From: a virus
Direction: 5' to 3' (one strand)
IMG/VR virus record: IMGVR_UViG_3300037459_000261
Span: 1-48,821 of that record
DNA: 48,821 nt
Under the pieces are notes generated by a model. The model did not search any database, was not told where the DNA came from, and worked only from the letters and a program-made list of their open reading frames with translations. Shown piece after piece: positions 31,682 to 39,481 of this stretch (within the stretch, counting starts at the first letter, position 1; each line of letters begins with the position of its first letter). The translations under genes were made by a program, and so were the position numbers.

Positions 31682-32320
31682 CTACGCGAAGACCGGCGGC
31701 GAGCCGCCGCCAAGCTTCTCCCGGAGGCACTTCGCGACACTCTCGACCGCCTCGAGGCGCCACCTCTCGTCTGGCGTGGCCACGAGCTTGAACTGGCCGG
31801 ACTGGTTCCAGCGGAAGACGAATAACCCCAGAGGCTGGGATACCTCCGGGAAGGTCCGCCACGGGGCGAGACTCAGCGGGTTGTCTTCGTGGGTCCACTC
31901 GACAGGTCCGGCACTTGTCTCCGTCTTTGTCATCTGGCCGCCCATGTCGTCCTCGATTACCTCCTGGTTCTTCCGTACCGTGGTCCTCATCATCTTGAGG
32001 ATCTTGTTCCGGTCGCCGAGCTCGGCCAGTCCGAGGAGCGTCGGCACCAGGTCGTAGACGACCCGAGACGGACTCGCGACATGGATCCAAAAGATGCATC
32101 CGTCTCCGGCGTCGAGTCCGTCCAGATTCGCAAGTACGTACTTGGCAAAAGCGTCGAGCGTGTGGACTTTGCGGCCGGTCAGAAGGGGCACTCTGGGAAG
32201 AGGCGGCCGGAAGGTCTCACGGTCGAAGACCGTGAGACCGTCGTCGTCCGTGAGCTTGTTGGCCTTGCCCTGGTTGTCGCGCATCCAGGCCAGGGTCTCG
32301 GCGTCGCATTGAATATGCAT
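31682..32320 (-). CDS. Hypothetical phage protein, DUF2303/YfdQ-like, 212 aa
   Basis: Pattern resembles the YfdQ/DUF2303 family: KVHTLDAFAKYVLANLDGLD (family 'tLdglv.yv..n.d'), then long region with WNQSGQFKLVATPDERWRLE near the end. Found in phages, often near recombination or accessory genes; function unknown. First gene downstream of the 32330 gene. Family call is tentative. Confidence 0.55.
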   Translation of the reverse strand: MHIQCDAETLAWMRDNQGKANKLTDDDGLTVFDRETFRPPLPRVPLLTGRKVHTLDAFAKYVLANLDGLDAGDGCIFWIHVASPSRVVYDLVPTLLGLAELGDRNKILKMMRTTVRKNQEVIEDDMGGQMTKTETSAGPVEWTHEDNPLSLAPWRTFPEVSQPLGLFVFRWNQSGQFKLVATPDERWRLEAVESVAKCLREKLGGGSPPVFA

Positions 32321-32329
32321 CGTGATCTC

Positions 32330-32674
32330 CTAATTCTGTGCCTTGACGTCGCCGGAGACGTCGCCGTCGTGGTCGAAGAGTCCCGCGTGCCCGTCCTCGC
32401 TGCTGTTGCGTTCGTACGCGACGGCTACGCCTTTTTCCAGGTCCAGCTGGATCCCCATAACCGTGGGATAGAGCGGTCGCCCCATCTTGATCGTCGAGAT
32501 CTCCATCTCGAGCCGTCCTACCTCGCGTGATCGCGCTGTGTGGGTAAACTTCAGCGTGAAGCCCCGCTTGCCGGCCGGCTCTTTGCCCGGGTCCCAGATG
32601 TCGTCGATGAGGCCTTGCAAGGCCTCTTGGAAGTCGCGCTCGAAGGCGCCGTCCTTCATTGTCGAGAAATTCAT
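32330..32674 (-). CDS. Hypothetical protein, first gene of leftward operon, 114 aa
   Basis: Start at ATG 32674, preceded by GAGG 12 nt away and a strong promoter at 32722-32749. Contains ALQGLIDDIWDPGKEPAGKR and EVGRLEMEISTIKMGRPLYP. Likely functions with the following gene, with which it is co-transcribed. Family not recognised. Confidence 0.65.
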   Translation of the reverse strand: MNFSTMKDGAFERDFQEALQGLIDDIWDPGKEPAGKRGFTLKFTHTARSREVGRLEMEISTIKMGRPLYPTVMGIQLDLEKGVAVAYERNSSEDGHAGLFDHDGDVSGDVKAQN

Positions 32675-32721
32675 CCTTCGGTGGCCTCTTGTTAGCGCCT
32701 CTGGATTGAGGCTTGGCGTCC

Positions 32722-32749
32722 ACAATAGCATGCTTGCTTGCTTTGTCAA
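32722..32749 (-). promoter_or_regulatory. Sigma70-like promoter, minus strand
   Basis: On the minus strand, a perfect -35 TTGACA (32744-32749), 16-bp spacer and -10 TATTGT (32722-32727) with the extended TGC immediately upstream. Transcription would start near 32715 and lead into the gene at 32674. A CTTGGCACG box (32756-32764) just upstream matches the box found at the promoters near 41.5 and 42.05 kb and may be a shared regulator site. Confidence 0.75.
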
Positions 32750-32901
32750 ACCAAACGTGCCAAGATCCTCCTGCCGCCGCAGCCCGATCAGGCCGAGAGC
32801 GGGGTCCCGGAGGCCCGGAACTTTCGGGTGAGACCTCGGGGAGGCCGATACACCCAAGTCCCCGGCGCTCCGCGGAGCGCATTCCAACGCAAGGAGACGA
32901 C

Positions 32902-33102
32902 ATGGACGACACGATGACGAAGGCCCACAAGTCGATGACGCGGCTCGCCATGAGAATGGGCAAGGCCGCCGTCCACTACGCGCTGCTGGCCGACAGTTCC
33001 CGCGAGGCAGCCGCAGACCTCCGTGAGGCAGCCGAAGCACTGCGCGACGACGAGCGCGTCCCTACACCACCGGCACCCGCAGCACCACCCGACCCAGAAT
33101 AG
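32902..33102 (+). CDS. Small helical protein, 66 aa, plus strand
   Basis: AAGGAGACGAC precedes ATG 32902, a good RBS. Helical protein with a likely coiled coil (SREAAADLREAAEALRDDE) and a proline-rich tail. It stands alone on the plus strand; its last 41 nt overlap the convergent hub gene. Function unknown. Confidence 0.6.
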   Translation: MDDTMTKAHKSMTRLAMRMGKAAVHYALLADSSREAAADLREAAEALRDDERVPTPPAPAAPPDPE

Positions 33103-34495
33103 GCTGCGGCGCCCCGCGCGGGCTCCTCTCCGCCTGGCGGTGCGCGATCGTGTGGATCCAGCACGGCTCGTCCGTCCAACCACGCTCCGGCAGGTGCAGG
33201 TCCACGCGCTGGTTCTGGCGCAAGGTGGCGTTGGGCGGGACGTCGGCGGCCACTTCGATGGCCGTCAGCTCGCGAAGCCGCTGGATGCCGAACGCCCTTG
33301 CCTCGGCGATGTTCTCCACCCAGGGGTTGTCGAGCACCTCAATCCGGGCGTGTCGGTGGCGCTCGCCGGCGCAAACGATTGCGCCGAACGGCTTGTTGGA
33401 GTTCCGCAGGGCGCTGTCCAGGCTGCAGGCCTGGGCGGCCGGCAGGTAGCTGAGTAGCTGCTCGCTGATGATGTCCGTGACCGAGCCCTTGTCGAGGTTC
33501 GTGGTGATCGCGCCATGCGTCGACTCCTCGCCGGCGATCGCCGTGCGGACGATCTCTTCACGGGTGAGCACCAGCGCCCGCTCGGCGTCGTGTTCGCTCC
33601 GTGTATTGGCCTCGTCGTCGTAGCTGAAAACGCCACTCCCGGTGATATCGAAGCCGATGTTCTCGGTCGCTCGCCCGACTTCGTAGCCCGTGTCGTGGTC
33701 GATCTCGAGCGTTTGGACCTGGAACCAGACTACGATCAGCGGGAAGACCACATCGATCTGATCCGGCCCGTCCGGAAGCAGGTCATCCGGACCGCCAAAG
33801 AACTTCTCCTCGGATAGCTGAACTCCTCCCCCGTTGCCGCGCAGAAACACGCTGAGGGGAGTCTGGGTCTCGGTGACTGGATTCACCGTGAAGAGAGCCG
33901 CCCTGGGATTGAAGAACCTCCCGGTGCGGATCGTCGTGTTCTCAAGCTCGCCCTCCGGCCCGGTGTAGTTTGGCGTGGTAACGACGCGGCTGATGAGACG
34001 GAGGCGCTCGACGGCCTCGACGTAGGCGGTCTCGGTCCCGTTCTGGGTGGCGTCGGCATCGAGGAAGACCCCGGCCCTGGCCAGGATGGACCCACTGGGG
34101 CCACTTTGCGAGAAGCGGGCCGCCTCGGGACGAAAATTCTCTTCCGTATCGACCTGGATCCGCTGGACGCAGCCGTTCTCCCTCGTCGTCTTGGTAGTGA
34201 TCCGACGGACCAGCTGGAGCACGGTGGGTTTGTCCCCGCCGCCCGGAATCGGGGTGAGCTCTCCCTCGAACACCTTCTGAGAGAAGCTTGCTCCCTTGAG
34301 CGCGTAGGGCTGAAAAAGCTCGACGACGGTCGGCGTCTCGACGATCGCGCCGCCCTCGCCCTCGCCAAGAGTCGTCGTCGACCCGTTGACGATCAGGCAC
34401 GTCGGCACGTCGGTCGTGGCCGACTGGGTCGCCGGCGAGACCGTCGTCACGTCGTTCGCCGTGACGCGCCAGTAAAGACCGGGCTCGGCTGCCAT
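33062..34495 (-). CDS. Tail hub / baseplate protein, C-terminal portion, 477 aa
   Basis: Large beta-rich protein with features of siphophage tail hub proteins: TTDVPTCLIVNGSTT (family 'vPTrvvV.Gs.t'), 'LVLTREEIVRTAIAGEES', a long region with YLPAAQACSLDSALRNSNKP and a C-terminal 'NATLRQNQRVDLHLP' beta barrel with IHTIAHRQ, as in hub domains that handle coordinates of the tail tip. Together with the gene at 34684 it looks like one hub protein split in two by a ~190-bp insertion (34496-34683). Hub call and split are inference from pattern and order. Confidence 0.65.
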   Translation of the reverse strand: MAAEPGLYWRVTANDVTTVSPATQSATTDVPTCLIVNGSTTTLGEGEGGAIVETPTVVELFQPYALKGASFSQKVFEGELTPIPGGGDKPTVLQLVRRITTKTTRENGCVQRIQVDTEENFRPEAARFSQSGPSGSILARAGVFLDADATQNGTETAYVEAVERLRLISRVVTTPNYTGPEGELENTTIRTGRFFNPRAALFTVNPVTETQTPLSVFLRGNGGGVQLSEEKFFGGPDDLLPDGPDQIDVVFPLIVVWFQVQTLEIDHDTGYEVGRATENIGFDITGSGVFSYDDEANTRSEHDAERALVLTREEIVRTAIAGEESTHGAITTNLDKGSVTDIISEQLLSYLPAAQACSLDSALRNSNKPFGAIVCAGERHRHARIEVLDNPWVENIAEARAFGIQRLRELTAIEVAADVPPNATLRQNQRVDLHLPERGWTDEPCWIHTIAHRQAERSPRGAPQPILGRVVLRVPVV

Positions 34496-34517
34496 GGCGG
34501 GAGGGTATCACAGCGGG

Positions 34518-34590
34518 CCGCAGGCCGAGGATTCGAACCTCGTGCCAGGCCTTTGGAACCCGGCAGCGATCCAATACGCCCAGTGCCGGA
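34518..34590 (-). other. tRNA-like remnant with perfect T-arm
   Basis: The minus strand has a perfect T-arm at 34526-34542: 5-bp stem CGAGG/CCTCG around TTCGAAT. At canonical distance upstream lie T33, an anticodon-like UCC (Gly) and a D-loop-like TTGGA. Acceptor and anticodon stems do not pair, so it is not a working tRNA. It could be a degraded tRNA, or the tRNA 3'-end core that temperate phages carry as attP; no integrase is present. Confidence 0.4.
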
Positions 34591-34610
34591 TGCCCCCCGG
34601 GTCTGGTCTC

Positions 34611-34667
34611 GAGGCGCCACTTGCCGCCGAAGTAGCGCAGCGCCGGACGATGGGGTCTCGGGCTCAT
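34611..34667 (-). pseudogene. Remnant of a Dam-like adenine methyltransferase N-terminus
   Basis: ATG 34667 begins SPRPHRPALRYFGGKWRL, which matches the start of D12-class adenine methylases ('RPiLRYhGGKWRLApWI') for 13 residues and then diverges. The frame then runs on antisense-free only into the hub gene region, so the gene is truncated. The start lies 16 nt after the stop of 34684-35487, a typical operon position. The short match makes this tentative. Confidence 0.4.
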
Positions 34668-34683
34668 GTGGCAGTGCTCGCGG

Positions 34684-35487
34684 TCATGGTCCAAAGATCG
34701 TCCCTAGCTCGCTCGATTCCCGCGGCTCGGCGTCGAAGACCGGAGGGTCGTCCCGCGTCTCGATCAGGACGTAGCCCGCGGCCTCCAGGACGTCGCGGGC
34801 GTGCTGTAAGCCCTCGGCGCAAGGGATGTCGAACGGATTCGTCCGCGGGCTCCCGATGTCGGCGCCCACCTTGATCTGCGCGATCGGGACGCCCATTGCC
34901 AGCAGGATCGCGCGGCACACCTCCCCGTGGGTTAGGCCGTGCTTCGGGGGCAAGCTCAGGACGCCGGTGGCGCGGTCGAAGGGCTTGGCGCCGCCCATCC
35001 CCGTCAGGGTGATCCGGTGGACGCCGAGCGTCTGGGAGCTCTCCAGCGAGTAGCCGGAGAAGAGCGTGAACGGCGACGTCGTGCCGTCGAGGAGGACGTA
35101 GAGGAGCTCCAGCCGCACCAGCCCGGTACCGGGTGGTGGCGCGCCGCCAAAGTCCTGAGGCCAGCCGAAGAACCCGTGGTCCAGGTTGTCGCCGGCGAAC
35201 ATGGTGATCGTCCAGGAGGTGCCCGCGTCGATCGTCTCCTCCGTCTCCCAGCTGACGATCTGGTGGCCGAAGACGGCACCGCGACCGGCCGGCAGGTCGG
35301 CGGTGACGCGGACCATGAGACGCTGGATGGTCTGACCCCGTGGCCGGATGATCGCCGACAGAGCAGCGTTGACCGTCAAGGTGACGACGCCATTGTCCTG
35401 GCTCGTCGTCGAGGTCAGGGTGACGAAGGCCCGGGCCGTGTCGGTCGGCGCCGGGGCGAGCGTGAGGGTGACGTAGGCAGAGCTCAC
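34684..35487 (-). CDS. Tail hub / baseplate protein, N-terminal portion, 267 aa
   Basis: GTG 35487 overlaps the upstream stop (GTGA). Beta-rich domain followed by HRITLTGMGGAKPFDRATGV, LTHGEVCRAILLAMGVP and 'DVLEAAGYVLIETRDDPPVF', which resemble the first half of phage hub proteins where an 'i....G.....g.......w.l..d..G.v.v' stretch precedes the second domain. The second half appears to continue in the gene at 33062-34495. Confidence 0.65.
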   Translation of the reverse strand: MSSAYVTLTLAPAPTDTARAFVTLTSTTSQDNGVVTLTVNAALSAIIRPRGQTIQRLMVRVTADLPAGRGAVFGHQIVSWETEETIDAGTSWTITMFAGDNLDHGFFGWPQDFGGAPPPGTGLVRLELLYVLLDGTTSPFTLFSGYSLESSQTLGVHRITLTGMGGAKPFDRATGVLSLPPKHGLTHGEVCRAILLAMGVPIAQIKVGADIGSPRTNPFDIPCAEGLQHARDVLEAAGYVLIETRDDPPVFDAEPRESSELGTIFGP

Positions 35488-36305
35488 GAATCGAATCCCG
35501 GATGCTTGGTTTGAAAACCTGCCGCGTGCGCGTGACCGCCACCGCCACGCCGCTTCGCGATCTCCGAGACGTCCGGCCCATCCGAGGTCGATCGTAGCTC
35601 CCATCGGTAGGTGTCGCCGTCCAGGTGCCAGACGACGCCTATGCCGCTCTCTGAGCGCTTGGCGAGCTCGTGACCGATCTGCGAGGCCATGCCGTCGCTG
35701 TTGGCCATGAGGACGTCGAAGCCGTCCAGGACGGCCTTGGAGGCCTTGGCGGCAATCCTCTCGACCTCGACCTCGACGCGGCGGAGGATCGCGTGGCCAC
35801 TCCTGAAGACGGGCTCCATTCCACCGGCCGCCAGTCCGTCCCAGTGCTCGAAGTCGCGAGGCTCGCACCAGAGACCTTGCCGGAACTCCCGAGAGCCGTC
35901 GAGCTCCCACCGCCAGAGATCGGCGTCCTGGATGTAGAGCAGGAGCATCGGGACGGGCTGGTCCGGGAAGACGTGCTCCCAGGTGAGGACGGCGCCCGAC
36001 TTCTCCATGTCGAAGATCGCGCAGGAGAGGCCTTCGAGCTCGGCGGCGCCCGTCTTGTGATGGTCGATCACCGTCACCCCGCTGTTGCTCTTCATCCTCA
36101 GCAAGAGTTCCATCTCGAGCCGTTTCCAGCTAAAGTCGACGATCCAAATCTGGTCGCCGGGATCGTGCTCCGGCACCGGGTCACCGTAGCTCACCGGCTG
36201 GAAGTCGATCGGACCGCCCATCTCACCGGCCTGGTGACTCTTCCAGAGACACCAGGCAGCCCCAAAGCCGTCGAGGCAGTTGGCGTGGTACCAGACGCGG
36301 ATCAT
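35484..36305 (-). CDS. DHH-family phosphoesterase (NrnA/oligoribonuclease-like), 273 aa
   Basis: DHH signature VIDHHKTG at residues 79-86 (DHH 81-83), an N-terminal CLDGFGAAW aspartate motif (D12), IVDFS (D57) and the C-terminal DHHA1-type GGGGHAHAAGF. These are the metal ligands and nucleotide-binding loop of DHH phosphoesterases, which degrade short oligoribonucleotides, linear dinucleotides such as pGpG or pApA, and in some cases cyclic dinucleotides. Co-transcribed with terminase. In a phage it may recycle nucleotides or quench signal nucleotides; the latter is inference. Confidence 0.85.
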   Translation of the reverse strand: MIRVWYHANCLDGFGAAWCLWKSHQAGEMGGPIDFQPVSYGDPVPEHDPGDQIWIVDFSWKRLEMELLLRMKSNSGVTVIDHHKTGAAELEGLSCAIFDMEKSGAVLTWEHVFPDQPVPMLLLYIQDADLWRWELDGSREFRQGLWCEPRDFEHWDGLAAGGMEPVFRSGHAILRRVEVEVERIAAKASKAVLDGFDVLMANSDGMASQIGHELAKRSESGIGVVWHLDGDTYRWELRSTSDGPDVSEIAKRRGGGGHAHAAGFQTKHPGFDS

Positions 36306-36330
36306 CGTTTCTCCCCGACGTAGGAGGACC

Positions 36331-36516
36331 TCATGCCGACCCCGGCCACAGGAACCCAGAGGACTTCAGCTCCACTACGTCGACGTGGGGCAAGGGATCT
36401 CTCAATAGTGACGCCTTCTCGCGATCCTCCGCCAACGCGGTGAACTTGCGGACCAAAAAATCAACGCGGTCCAGGTGCTGCTCTTGCCTGGAGGTAGGGC
36501 TCTCTGCGTTCGCCAT
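36331..36516 (-). CDS. Small hypothetical protein, 61 aa
   Basis: Start chosen at ATG 36516 with AAGGTGG upstream; an in-frame GTG lies 9 nt earlier. It follows the large terminase stop by 13 nt. Helical with LVRKFTALAEDREKASLLRD. Unknown. Confidence 0.55.
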   Translation of the reverse strand: MANAESPTSRQEQHLDRVDFLVRKFTALAEDREKASLLRDPLPHVDVVELKSSGFLWPGSA

Positions 36517-36529
36517 GCTCCCCACCTTA

Positions 36530-38104
36530 TCACAGTCGCCCGCGCCCCATCAGGTCCGCCGTCCGCGGCGATCCGACTGGGTCGCGCGTCCGGCTCGGCT
36601 TGCCGGCGGCCCGCGCCCGCGCCGCATCGACCTCGACGAGGAAAAGCGCCACCAGGTACAGAATCGTGTCCCCGGCGTCGCTTGGCCCGTCCTTCTTCGG
36701 CGGGATGTTCTTCCGGTTGACCTCTTCGATGTCGACGCCTTCGGGCACGTCCCATTGCCAGTTTTCCAGGGCCTTCCAGGCCTCCAGGCATGCTTTGTGG
36801 ACCCGGAGCGTACCTTTGGCCAGCATTTCGTTGGTGATCGTGGCGAGCTTCGTCTTCCACGGCGTAGAGTTGACCGTCAGCTTGACGTCGGTGATCGGCT
36901 CGACGTAGCCGTGCAAGTCGACGAAGAAGATCCCTCCGGAGGCGATGCCTTGCTTCCAGTCGCTCCGGTCGTGGGCCGTCCCGTGGCCGCCCGGGTCGAT
37001 GACGTGCAAGCCGCCGCGCCCGTAGCGCTCAAGGTGGTCCCCGACGACGCCCTCGCCGGCTTCCCACGAGGCGACCCGCGGCCATGTCCGGTCGTAGTCG
37101 ATCCAGAGGATGGGCTCCGGGGCCCACTCGATCATGCCAGCTATGCAAACCGTCTTGAAGGCCCGGGACCCGGTGTCCCACGCCCCGAGGAGCGGTGCCG
37201 TCTGTCGGAGTTCGACGTCGAACGACGCCGTCTCGTCCACGTACTCGACGGCAGCGCGCTTGCAGAGGTCGAAGACGCGTCCCTTCTTCTCGGCCCGGAC
37301 GAGCCAATTGCTGTCGAGAAGCCGGCCGCGGTCCAGCGGGTCGAGGGCTTCCAAGGTGGCCCTGTACTCGGGGGTGTCGCTGTAGGGATTGTCGGCCAGG
37401 GTGCCGGGGACGTAGGTCATGCTGAGCGGAGAGCAGCCCGGGAAATCGTCGCGGAGCCCCTCTGCCGTGTCGTTCCACAGGAAGTCTCCGCCCTTTCGGA
37501 TGAACCACCGGAGCTCGCCGGCGCGCTCCTGAATGGCCAGGCCCGTCTCCTGGTCGATCCACCACGCGATCATGTCGGCGACCCAGGAGTCCGCGTCCGG
37601 GTTGGTGGTGCAGCGAACGTAAGGCCGGATCACGTCCTCACGGTCGGCGCCCGGCCGGCCTCGCTTCTGCCTTCCGCGGGAGAAGGCGATGTAGGAGAAC
37701 TGCGGCCATGTAAAATGGGTGAGCTCGTCGAAGCACCGGAGCGGCACCTGGGAGCCTTGCCACTTCGTCTTGTCCTTCTCGTGCTGCAGGTGCGCGAGCT
37801 TGATCCGCGCACCGCCGGGGAAGATGAAGTCGAGGTAGTCCCCGCCGCGGCCGGTCGCCCCGCAGGGTAGATAGAGGTCGCAAGCCTCCTCCCAGAGCCC
37901 GCCGGGGTTGGTGATCTCCGGCGTGGTTCGGCGGAAGATGACGGCGCGAAAGTCGGGGTTCCTGATGTGTCGCAGGCACTCGTGGAGCAACGCCCGGGAC
38001 TTGCCCGCGCCCGCCGCGCCTCCGCCGATGACGAAGTCGGCCGACGATGCGAGGAAGGCCTCCTGGAAGCCGACGTTGGGGCGGACCTCGATGCACTCAG
38101 ACAC
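36530..38104 (-). CDS. Terminase large subunit, 524 aa
   Basis: ATPase with Walker A GGGAAGAGKS (residues 27-36), adenine-motif-like 'RAVIFRRTTPEI', Walker B-type LRCFDELTHF, and coupling motif TTNPD. The C-terminal nuclease half begins around GAWDTGSRAFKTV and has acidic positions in DYDRTWPRVAS and GPSDAGDTILYLV, as in RNase H-like terminase nucleases. The protein pumps DNA into the head through the portal and cuts concatemers. Small terminase candidate lies upstream at 38413. Confidence 0.92.
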   Translation of the reverse strand: MSECIEVRPNVGFQEAFLASSADFVIGGGAAGAGKSRALLHECLRHIRNPDFRAVIFRRTTPEITNPGGLWEEACDLYLPCGATGRGGDYLDFIFPGGARIKLAHLQHEKDKTKWQGSQVPLRCFDELTHFTWPQFSYIAFSRGRQKRGRPGADREDVIRPYVRCTTNPDADSWVADMIAWWIDQETGLAIQERAGELRWFIRKGGDFLWNDTAEGLRDDFPGCSPLSMTYVPGTLADNPYSDTPEYRATLEALDPLDRGRLLDSNWLVRAEKKGRVFDLCKRAAVEYVDETASFDVELRQTAPLLGAWDTGSRAFKTVCIAGMIEWAPEPILWIDYDRTWPRVASWEAGEGVVGDHLERYGRGGLHVIDPGGHGTAHDRSDWKQGIASGGIFFVDLHGYVEPITDVKLTVNSTPWKTKLATITNEMLAKGTLRVHKACLEAWKALENWQWDVPEGVDIEEVNRKNIPPKKDGPSDAGDTILYLVALFLVEVDAARARAAGKPSRTRDPVGSPRTADLMGRGRL

Positions 38105-38119
38105 GGATACGCGACCAAG

Positions 38120-38416
38120 TCACGGTTGATTGGTTCTCTTCCTGAGCCGGAAATGTCCAGTCGCGAGCATCGAGCAATGCTCCGCCGTTCTGTCGTGCCC
38201 GAGAGCCTCCAGGAGCTCGGCGGCCTTCGCCCATCCTGCTAGTGTCGGCTGGTAGAGGTCCAGGAGGCCTCTGCTGGTAAGCGCCCGCCTCGTTCGCGAG
38301 TGACGAAAAGAGCACGGCACGAGACCGGCGAGCGTCCCCCTGGCTTGGCTTAGCAATCTCCGTTCCATGGTCGGCGACAGCTTTCGTTTCGTCCATGTCG
38401 TCGACGTAGAGGTCAT
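38120..38416 (-). CDS. Small winged-helix-like protein, 98 aa
   Basis: Start overlaps the small terminase stop (ATGA). Basic protein with RRALTSRGLLDLYQPTLAGW, reminiscent of the recognition part of winged-helix phage proteins ('T.RAL..RGLL'). Lies between small and large terminase genes; may assist packaging or regulation. Confidence 0.6.
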   Translation of the reverse strand: MTSTSTTWTKRKLSPTMERRLLSQARGTLAGLVPCSFRHSRTRRALTSRGLLDLYQPTLAGWAKAAELLEALGHDRTAEHCSMLATGHFRLRKRTNQP

Positions 38417-38808
38417 CGTCGATTCTCCGGCGAGTAGATGACGATCTCCGCGGCGCCCTTGCCCTTGCCGGCCCTGATCGCCATGGCCCGGGTCTCGTCC
38501 GCCTTGACCCGGCGGCGTACCTTCTCCAGCCACCACTCCGGGTTGGCTTTGTGAGTAGCCTTCTGGGCCGCTGCCGTCGCCCTGGCTCGCGCGCACGCTA
38601 CGGCTAGCCACAAGTCGGCCTCCTTGCAGACCTCGCCCTTCCTCGCCGCCGTCTTGCCGCGCTTCAGCCACCTGGCGACCGTTCTGGACGAGACAGGAAT
38701 GTGCGAGAGGACGGCGTCCACCCGGTCGGCACCGGCGGCGACGTCGGCCTCGATGTCGGCGAGACGTTCGTCCGTCAGGCCCTCGATCTCGTCTGGCCTA
38801 CCGGTCAT
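38413..38808 (-). CDS. Terminase small subunit-like protein, 131 aa
   Basis: Helical protein with an HTH (HIPVSSRTVARWLKRGK) followed by a helical region (ADLWLAVACARARATAAAQK) and ANPEWWLEKV, a pattern common in small terminases. Position immediately upstream of the large terminase supports it. Role: recognition of phage DNA for packaging. Confidence 0.7.
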   Translation of the reverse strand: MTGRPDEIEGLTDERLADIEADVAAGADRVDAVLSHIPVSSRTVARWLKRGKTAARKGEVCKEADLWLAVACARARATAAAQKATHKANPEWWLEKVRRRVKADETRAMAIRAGKGKGAAEIVIYSPENRR

Positions 38809-39481
38809 CGTCAGATTTCCTTGCTCCGTCCGCGCTCGGGTTCACGTCCGGTGTCCGGTGGTGCTCCGAAGGACGAAAGATGTCGAACGCGCCCTCGTGG
38901 AAGGGTCCCTCATTCCAGCCCTCGACGGCATAGGTGTTGCCGAGCCGCACGACGCGTCCTTGGCGGTCCCTCATCTCGTCGCCGGGTTGCGCGACGTCGT
39001 CCCTGGTCTCCGGTCGCCACTGGCGCAGGCACGGCCTTGGCGCGATTGGCAGGTCCGGCAAGGGCGGGCCCTCGACCCCGGCCGAGTGCCCACCGGTCTC
39101 GTGGTAGGTCTTGAGCTTGCGGCCGGCCCGGAACGCGTCGACCGCGTCCGCCAACCCGTTGGCCCAGGGCCAGACCTTGTCGAGATCATCCATCGAGATC
39201 TCGGTGATCTCGACGGCGATGTCCTTGAGCTGACGGATGATGTTGGCGCAGGTCATCGTGCGGCCCTCCGGGGAAGTGATGATGATCTCCCACGGCACGA
39301 GTCGGAAGCGGTCTATTCCGTGGTGGGTTGGAGAGCAACTGTATGCCTGCTCGAAGTCGTCCCACGACTCCCACGCCTGCTCTCCGCCGAGATCGACGAA
39401 CCGATCCAGTACCGTGTCCCAGAATGCGAATTTCGCCCCGGTGTCCTCATAGGTGTGTCGAAGATCTACGAAGTGAATCAC
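38798..39481 (-). CDS. Hypothetical protein, 227 aa
   Basis: GTG 39481 overlaps the upstream stop (GTGA). Includes AKFAFWDTVLDRFVDLGGEQ, CSPTHHGIDRFRLVPWEIII and MTCANIIRQLKDIAVEITEI. Resembles phage proteins of unknown function found near terminases. Internal ATG after 'EGRT' could start a shorter product. Confidence 0.6.
   Translation of the reverse strand: MIHFVDLRHTYEDTGAKFAFWDTVLDRFVDLGGEQAWESWDDFEQAYSCSPTHHGIDRFRLVPWEIIITSPEGRTMTCANIIRQLKDIAVEITEISMDDLDKVWPWANGLADAVDAFRAGRKLKTYHETGGHSAGVEGPPLPDLPIAPRPCLRQWRPETRDDVAQPGDEMRDRQGRVVRLGNTYAVEGWNEGPFHEGAFDIFRPSEHHRTPDVNPSADGARKSDDDR

Noticed and set aside
34518-34590. Functional tRNA-Gly(UCC)
   Set aside because: Only the T-arm pairs. Acceptor and anticodon stems have several mismatches and no CCA follows.
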